DNA of 11,950 nt. Source: Myxococcales bacterium (GTDB lineage Bacteria > Myxococcota_A > Bradymonadia > Bradymonadales > Bradymonadaceae). Of this stretch, positions 7,580-11,950 are shown piece by piece. A program made the position numbers and the translations under genes. The stretch spans positions 1 to 11,950 of the forward strand of contig SKNI01000210.1 in assembly GCA_007120615.1 (NCBI GenBank), given 5' to 3'. Under the pieces are notes generated by a model. It did no database searches. It saw only the letters and a program-made list of their open reading frames with translations, and was not told the DNA's origin. The stretch's first letter is position 1. Each line of letters starts with the position of its first letter.

Positions 7580-8968
7580 TTAGATCTGCAAGCAGACCGC
7601 CAGAAATGTCGCCGCAGCATCCGTGGGGCTGACCGTCTCGCAGAGGGTCTGACAGGTATCGCTGGTGGGGTTTTGCGCGCAGCACGTATTGACCGTCTCA
7701 ATGAAGGGGAGGGCGCCTTTGATGCCCGGGCCACAGGCGCCGGCATTGGAGGTCAGGCACTCAAGTACTGCCTCTTCGCCGGGGTCGGCGGCGACGCTCT
7801 CCTCACATCGAGTGGTGCAGGAATCACAGGATGCCGGGGTGATCCCGAGGCTTTCGGTCAAAGCTGTAAGGGGGGGCCCCAGGGTTCCGTGCTCCAGGAA
7901 ACATCCCCCGAAGTGATCGCAGACGGCTTCGCAGAGAGGTTGGTCGGCGCTCTCGCATTCGGGCGCAGTGTCCGGCGGGGCGGGAAACTCGGCTGCCCCG
8001 TGACTGCAGGTCGCCAGATTGTTGATGTCGGGCGGCTCCGAGGCGTCGTCCTGGTCGGTGAGCACATCGATCATCCAGTCATTTAACCCCGAGAGCCAGG
8101 CGTGGCCGCGGTTGTGGCCCTCGCAGTGGTATTGCTCGACTCCGGTGGCCGTCTCGTAGAATTGGGACGCCAGAGCCGACTGCTCGGCGAAGTGAAAGTT
8201 CTGAATGGTCGTGCCGTCGCCGGTGGAACCCTCGTAGACGTCGTTGTCTCCGCCCCAGGTGACGATGACCTTCAACTCCGCGGTGGGCTGGGTGCCCGGT
8301 GCCGAGCCGGTGAATTCAAAGATGCTGGAGCCCGGGATCCCGCCTGCCAGTACATTGGAGCGTTGGCGAAGCAGCGTATTGGTCATGATGCCCCCGGCGG
8401 AGTGGCCTCCCGCAAAGATCTGAGACTCGTCTACGTCAAAGTGAGCCCTGAGACAGTCCAGAAGATTGTCGAAATAGATCAGATCCAGATTCGGGGCCGT
8501 TTGATTGGGAAGCCGCATGGCGTCCCAGACCGGCCAGATCGTGCCGTGCCCGACGGCATCGGGAGCGACCACAATCAATCCGCGATTCGTAAAATCCGAA
8601 AGGTTCGCCCGCTGCGCAAAGCTGGCGCCCCGTTCGCCGGTTCCGTGCAACGCGACCATCAGGGGGAAGCCGTCATCCGGGGCGTCGCCCTCGGGTAGGA
8701 GCAGGTGAAAGGAGCGAGTCTCCCCGTCGGAGTCAAAGCCGGTGTGGGCTCCGCTGGCAAGTGAATCGTGAAATCCATCGGGGCAGGCTTCGGTGACGTC
8801 GCCTTGAGACGGGCCATCTCCATCACCATCTCCGTCGGCTTCCTCTTCCTGCCCGCCGTCATCGTCCAGGGGCCGCGGCTCGGCAGCAGGGCCGGAGCTG
8901 CAGGCAGCGCAGGAGATAAGGAGTGCTGAAAAAAGCACCACCGATAGGGAAAGAGATTGGCCAGTCAT
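7580..8968 (-). CDS. Lipoprotein PHB-depolymerase/feruloyl-esterase-like hydrolase with Cys-rich tail
   Basis: A 462-residue secreted alpha/beta-hydrolase resembling the poly(3-hydroxybutyrate) depolymerase/LpqC esterase group. The frame is open from 9040, but the ATG at 8968 is preferred because it starts directly on a signal peptide, MTGQSLSLSVVLFSALLISC, with lipobox LISC at Cys20; Shine-Dalgarno is weak. An acidic linker follows (EEEADGDGDGDG, 41-52). Catalytic elements seen: LHGTGERG (107-114, oxyanion-hole strand), GGHSAGG (187-193, nucleophile Ser190), TWGGDNDVYEG (237-247, acid Asp241 or Asp243) and NRGHAW (286-291, His289). After about residue 320 comes a domain with 15 cysteines (for example CDSCTTRC at 381-388 and CC at 429-430) of unknown role, perhaps adhesion or substrate binding. 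It should act outside the cell or in the periplasm on an ester substrate. It is divergent from another hydrolase lipoprotein. Confidence 0.85.
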   Translation of the reverse strand: MTGQSLSLSVVLFSALLISCAACSSGPAAEPRPLDDDGGQEEEADGDGDGDGPSQGDVTEACPDGFHDSLASGAHTGFDSDGETRSFHLLLPEGDAPDDGFPLMVALHGTGERGASFAQRANLSDFTNRGLIVVAPDAVGHGTIWPVWDAMRLPNQTAPNLDLIYFDNLLDCLRAHFDVDESQIFAGGHSAGGIMTNTLLRQRSNVLAGGIPGSSIFEFTGSAPGTQPTAELKVIVTWGGDNDVYEGSTGDGTTIQNFHFAEQSALASQFYETATGVEQYHCEGHNRGHAWLSGLNDWMIDVLTDQDDASEPPDINNLATCSHGAAEFPAPPDTAPECESADQPLCEAVCDHFGGCFLEHGTLGPPLTALTESLGITPASCDSCTTRCEESVAADPGEEAVLECLTSNAGACGPGIKGALPFIETVNTCCAQNPTSDTCQTLCETVSPTDAAATFLAVCLQI

Positions 8969-9139
8969 AACTATGCCTGTTGTCCGAGTGTAGTGTCGTC
9001 TGAGGGGTACGAGGTAAACAGGCTCGGCGGCGGAGGTCAAGGTTGAGAGATCGAAGTCGTATGATGCTTGTGGTTTTGCTATATACGAGGTCCGGTGAAT
9101 TGGATTGATGTAGGTGAAATGGAAATAAGGTGAGATTTT
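8969..9139. other. Divergent intergenic region between the two hydrolase lipoprotein genes
   Basis: These 171 bp hold the 5' signals of both hydrolase genes. TATGAT (9060-9065) and TATATA (9080-9085) are possible -10 elements toward the plus-strand gene, but neither has a good -35. No operator-like symmetry was seen. Shared control of the pair is possible but not shown. Confidence 0.3.
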
Positions 9140-10675
9140 ATGAAGCGAACACCGTTTGTACCGGTAATTTTGTCAGTATTCTTAGTGTGCGTCACAGGCT
9201 GTTCGGAGCTCGACGATGTCGATGATCCCGACGCCGGCGACAGCGACGTTCACGAGTACTTCGACGCCGACGAGTCGGATACAGATATCGATGCGGACGC
9301 CGACTCGGACTCCGACGCCGATGTTCCCGACGCCGATCCCACGGGTTGTCCGGCGCCGCCGGCTGTGACGCTCGGTGATACGCCCACCGCTGAGGAGTGG
9401 AAGGTCGACGCCTCCCGCTGCGGGCAGCCCTCGTTCTCGGTATTCGAGGACCAGAGCCTGGGAGATATCGTGGAGTACGGCCAGCAGTCCAATCTGGCGG
9501 CCAGTCAACTCCAGGCACTGGCAGAGGCTGAGGGGCTGGTTCCTCCCCGAGAATTTCAATACGACACCCGCACTCGAATCTTCACCTATTTGACCCAGGA
9601 CCGCGGTGAGTTTATCGAGGCCAGCGCCTTGATCGCCCATCCGGTCACCGATGATCCCGACTTCGAGCCGGGAGCGCCGATTCTCTTCCTTCACGGGACC
9701 ACCGGCTTTACCGACGAATGTGCCCCTTCGGCGATGCTCGAAGTTCGACTCCTGGCGGCGGTGATCGCGTCGATGGGCTATACGGTGATCGCCCCCGACT
9801 TCATTGGCCTCAAATCCATGGGCGATCCCACCGGGTTTTTGCACCCTTATCTTGTGGGTCAGCCCACGGTGATCTCGTCACTGGACGCGCTTCGGGCGTT
9901 TTATAAATTGCCCTCCGAGGAGCGCGGGGGCTATTGCTATCCTCATGACTACGTCTCGCTCGGGGGCTCCCAGGGCGGTCACGCTGCCCTCTGGCTCGAT
10001 CGCCTGGCCACGACCTATGCCCCGGAGTATGAGCATCTGGGATCGGTAGCCACGGTTCCCCCTGCAGATCTGGTGGGCCAGGCGACTCAGAATGCGCTGG
10101 TTTCGGCGACCAGCGCGACCCGAAATACGATCGCTTTCCTCGGCGCCGCGTCCTCCTGGTACGGCCTCGAAGACCGCCTGGACGAGGTCTTCTTGGAGCC
10201 CTTTGATACGTCGGTCCCTCAGATTCTTGGCGAGGGCTGCTCCTTTGGCGGGATCACCAGTCAATACGATGAGTTGGAAGATCTTTTCACCCCTGAATTG
10301 CTCGATTCGGTGGCCGATGGCGACGGAATCCCAGAGCCCTGGAATTGCATGGTCGGCCACAACGGTCTGGTGACCACCGATGTCGACCGCCACGGGCCCT
10401 TTGTCGACTCCTATTCGATCCATTTCATTACCGGGGAGGACGACGATCTGGTGGATACGTCCATTGAGCGGGAGAGTTTCTTGACCCTCTGCGATCAGGG
10501 TTTGCCGCTTTCTTATCTGGAATGCGCCGGCGGACCCCACGGTGCGACCACGGCCTGGGCGCTGCCGGAGATCATGGACTTTGTCGACGACCGACGGGCT
10601 CGGGTGATTCCCGACGCCGCTTCCCAATGTGAGTTGAGCGAACCCGTGGTCTGCGAGGCGACGCCTCCCGATTGA
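9140..10675 (+). CDS. Secretory-lipase-like alpha/beta-hydrolase lipoprotein with Asp-rich linker
   Basis: A 511-residue exported lipoprotein. The ATG is preceded by AAGGTGA at 6-base spacing. The signal peptide ends with lipobox VTGC (Cys21). Residues 22-68 form a very acidic linker containing DADADSDSDADVPDAD. The hydrolase part (about 100-490) shows LFLHGTTG (182-189), a Tyr-rich cap region, the nucleophile elbow LGGSQGGHA (274-282, Ser277), GEDDDLVDT (432-440, acid probably Asp435) and GGPHG (464-468, His467). This layout fits the secretory lipase (LIP) family, which hydrolyses lipid or other ester bonds. The actual substrate is unknown. Six or more cysteines in the mature part suggest disulfides in an extracytoplasmic setting. 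A 9-bp hairpin spans the stop codon. It is divergent from the PHB-depolymerase-like lipoprotein; the two belong to different hydrolase subfamilies. Confidence 0.85.
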   Translation: MKRTPFVPVILSVFLVCVTGCSELDDVDDPDAGDSDVHEYFDADESDTDIDADADSDSDADVPDADPTGCPAPPAVTLGDTPTAEEWKVDASRCGQPSFSVFEDQSLGDIVEYGQQSNLAASQLQALAEAEGLVPPREFQYDTRTRIFTYLTQDRGEFIEASALIAHPVTDDPDFEPGAPILFLHGTTGFTDECAPSAMLEVRLLAAVIASMGYTVIAPDFIGLKSMGDPTGFLHPYLVGQPTVISSLDALRAFYKLPSEERGGYCYPHDYVSLGGSQGGHAALWLDRLATTYAPEYEHLGSVATVPPADLVGQATQNALVSATSATRNTIAFLGAASSWYGLEDRLDEVFLEPFDTSVPQILGEGCSFGGITSQYDELEDLFTPELLDSVADGDGIPEPWNCMVGHNGLVTTDVDRHGPFVDSYSIHFITGEDDDLVDTSIERESFLTLCDQGLPLSYLECAGGPHGATTAWALPEIMDFVDDRRARVIPDAASQCELSEPVVCEATPPD

Positions 10676-10684
10676 GGAGGCGTC
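10660..10684 (+). terminator. Hairpin spanning the stop codon of the lipase-like gene
   Basis: GACGCCTCC (10660-10668) and GGAGGCGTC (10676-10684) are exact 9-bp reverse complements with a 7-base loop that contains the TGA stop. No T-run follows directly, so it is either a weak terminator or an mRNA 3'-end stabiliser; the T-rich repeat array begins about 20 bp further on. Confidence 0.5.
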
Positions 10685-10705
10685 AGTCCGAGTGGCTGCC
10701 ACGGA

Positions 10706-11048
10706 GGTCGACCAAAGTCAGAGGGGCTATCATAGCCTCTTTGACACCGCTGACTGAGACAGGTTGGCATAGCGATGCCATTTTTTTCTAGGTCGACCAA
10801 AGTCAGAGGGGCTATCGTAGCCACTTATTTTTAGGTCGACCAAAGTCAGAGGGGCTATCGTAGCCACTTTATTTTAGGTCGACCAAAGTCAGAGGGGCTA
10901 TCGTAGCCACTTTGACATCACTAAGTGAGACAGGTTGTCACAGGCGATGGCATTTTTCTGGAGGTCGACCAGAGTCAGAGACCCTATGGGTGCCACTTTG
11001 ATGGCGGTGAGTGATCTCCGTCGGCCAACTAACCCTGCCCCTTTTTTG
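10706..11048 (+). repeat. Tandem array of hairpin-forming repeats, about 43-bp period
   Basis: Five copies begin with the 8-bp palindrome GGTCGACC at 10706, 10791, 10834, 10877 and 10963 (steps of 85, 43, 43 and 86 bp). Copies 2, 3 and 4 share an identical 32-bp core; copy 1 differs at one base and copy 5 is more diverged. Each core holds a stem-loop (GGCTA-TCG-TAGCC in copies 2-4) enclosed by a second pairing, CAAAGT with ACTTTG in copy 4. Copies 2 and 3 are short and run straight into a T-rich end. Copies 1, 4 and 5 are long, with a second half ending in 5-7 T residues. The second halves of copies 1 and 4 align with the first half without gaps in copy 1 (about 23 of 40 positions), so the long unit looks like two diverged 43-bp subunits. 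Strand is assigned from the T-runs. It could be tandem small RNAs, serial terminators or a protein-binding array; no coding potential was found. Confidence 0.85.
10765..10787 (+). terminator. Intrinsic-terminator-like hairpin ending repeat copy 1
   Basis: TGGCAT (10765-10770) pairs with ATGCCA (10775-10780) across the loop AGCG and is followed at once by seven T residues (10781-10787). This is the clearest terminator form in the array. The equivalent place in copy 4 keeps a 5-bp stem, TGTCA with TGGCA including one G-U pair, then five T residues (10953-10957). Confidence 0.55.
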
Positions 11049-11066
11049 CGTTTTGCGGATTCTATT

Positions 11067-11950
11067 ATGAACCGAACTACCTACCGGATTTTTCTGCTCT
11101 CTCTACTTTTCGTTGGTGTCTTTGTTTATGTGGGGTGTCAGAACCGCGGTGCCGAACGCGGGGAAGAGCGCGTCGAGGCATCGGTGGAATGGCCGCCTCC
11201 ATGGGAAGAAGACAACGAGAATTGGAGTTCGGAGCCCATCGTCAATTGCCTTGAATTTCTCGATATCGAGCCTGGACTATTTGAGGGCGAGGTAGCAGAG
11301 ACCTTTGGTTATTATTCACAAACCCTGGTCCAAGAATTTTCCACCCACTCCATTGAGATACAAGAGGAAGAGGTCGAGAAGCGGTTTCATAAGATTCAGA
11401 GCCGCTTTCCTGCCGAAGGGGAGTTTAACTCTTTCTTGAGCACCATCGGGGCCAGTCCGACAGAACTTCGGTTTGCGATTTGTCGGGATCTGCGGATGGA
11501 ACGTTATCTTGTGCGCCGAGGGGAAATGGACCGCGAACCATTTGGTTTCCTACATCAGGAGCTTATTTGGCAGTTGGACAATCGCGATGAAGGCCCGCAG
11601 CGACAGTGGTTACGCCATGGCTACGATGCCGGGTATGAGAACCTACTGCTCGCGACGGCGACGAGCCGACGGTGGGCGCTCCTGGGCGAAGGGTCGATTC
11701 CAGTGGAGATGGACCATCTCCATCTCGTCGCAAGAGCAGGATCCCAACCCTTGATGGTCCATTCTACCGTGTCGGCGATCACGATCCTCGCTCCCGATTG
11801 GGTTTTTATCGAGGAGCATCCCAAGGGGCCGATACGCCATGAATTCTCGTTTGAGAGTCACTCTCATACTGATAGTGAAAAACACCATCTCGCTCAGCAT
11901 GAAGCCGTTGGAGGATGGAAAAGGGAGCTGTCCACATTAGCCTATATCAA
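11067..11950 (+). CDS. Probable lipoprotein with SurA-N-like region, 3' partial
   Basis: The frame is open from ATG 11067 to the window edge (294 codons, no stop). A hydrophobic signal MNRTTYRIFLLSLLFVGVFVYVGC ends at Cys24; the lipobox YVGC has an unusual Tyr at -3, so lipidation is likely but not certain. Residues 55-150 resemble the N-terminal chaperone domain of SurA/PrsA-type proteins: IEIQEEEVEKRFHKIQSRFP (96-115), then EGEFNSFLSTIGASPTELR (117-135) and DLRMERYLVRR (141-151). This matches the usual pattern of an 'E-EVE' helix, a long helix, 'G-s-eLR' and a closing helix. No parvulin PPIase domain was recognised in the remaining visible part. It may assist folding of envelope proteins, or use the fold for something else. 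Ribosome-binding site is weak. It lies 18 bp downstream of the repeat array, whose terminal T-run could separate it from, or regulate, upstream transcription. Confidence 0.7.
   Translation, partial: MNRTTYRIFLLSLLFVGVFVYVGCQNRGAERGEERVEASVEWPPPWEEDNENWSSEPIVNCLEFLDIEPGLFEGEVAETFGYYSQTLVQEFSTHSIEIQEEEVEKRFHKIQSRFPAEGEFNSFLSTIGASPTELRFAICRDLRMERYLVRRGEMDREPFGFLHQELIWQLDNRDEGPQRQWLRHGYDAGYENLLLATATSRRWALLGEGSIPVEMDHLHLVARAGSQPLMVHSTVSAITILAPDWVFIEEHPKGPIRHEFSFESHSHTDSEKHHLAQHEAVGGWKRELSTLAYI

Noticed and set aside
8969..9040. Upstream start for the esterase lipoprotein at 9040
   Set aside because: It would place 24 non-hydrophobic residues before the signal peptide; the ATG at 8968 starts directly on the lipoprotein signal.
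9280..9330. GAC/GAT-rich repeat as a microsatellite
   Set aside because: The codons are mixed and it is readily explained as the acidic post-lipobox linker of the encoded protein.
9182..9844. Minus-strand reading frame opposite the lipase-like gene
   Set aside because: It is a shadow of the GC-rich, Asp-codon-rich coding strand, with Val/Gly/Ile-rich low complexity.
10682..10702. Possible degenerate extra repeat copy before copy 1 (GTCAG followed by the palindrome GTGGCTGCCAC)
   Set aside because: The spacing does not fit the 43-bp period and the GGTCGACC head is absent; similarity is too weak to claim.
10706..11048. Repeat array as a CRISPR
   Set aside because: The stretches between repeats are themselves conserved or absent, the step is 43 or 86 bp with T-runs, and no cas gene is present.

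Overview
The window looks like a chromosomal stretch from a GC-rich, Gram-negative, deltaproteobacterial-type bacterium, most likely Bradymonadales or a related Myxococcota lineage. The evidence is three clear and one probable lipoprotein with lipobox signal peptides, strongly acidic Asp-rich linkers just after the lipid-anchored cysteine, and Cys-rich tails, together with a diderm-type LspA. This placement is inference from style; there is no rRNA or other phylogenetic marker. No phage, IS, CRISPR, tRNA or rRNA gene was recognised.

Layout, left to right. (1) The 3' part of an Eis-like GNAT N-acetyltransferase gene runs in from the left edge (+) and is followed by a large nested palindrome (1117-1201). 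(2) A small lipoprotein of unknown function (1301-2233, +) has a TTG start and a Cys-rich tail. (3) A 185-bp inverted-repeat element (2273-2457) lies between convergent genes. (4) An AidB-type acyl-CoA dehydrogenase (4181-2496, -) lies downstream of a monomeric NADP-isocitrate dehydrogenase (6542-4272, -). The 90 bp between them hold a second copy of the palindrome core seen at 1117-1201. (5) Divergent from icd is lspA (6813-7562, +), which carries a roughly 70-residue extra segment in its first periplasmic loop. (6) Two divergently transcribed lipoprotein alpha/beta-hydrolases follow: a PHB-depolymerase/feruloyl-esterase-like protein with a Cys-rich tail (8968-7580, -) and a secretory-lipase-like protein with an Asp-rich linker (9140-10675, +). 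(7) Next comes a tandem array of hairpin-forming repeats with an approximately 43-bp period (10706-11048). (8) A probable lipoprotein with a SurA-N-like region (11067 onward, +) runs off the right edge.

How the genes fit together: the lipoproteins and the two hydrolases form an envelope or extracellular theme, and lspA encodes the peptidase that would process their signal peptides. icd and aidB are central or acyl-CoA metabolism genes, possibly co-transcribed. The most unusual item is the repeat array. It has five copies of a unit headed by the palindrome GGTCGACC, in long (85-86 bp) and short (43 bp) versions. Each copy carries a small stem-loop and ends in a T-run, which suggests a family of small structured RNAs or a protein-binding array. 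The second item worth attention is the enlarged LspA.
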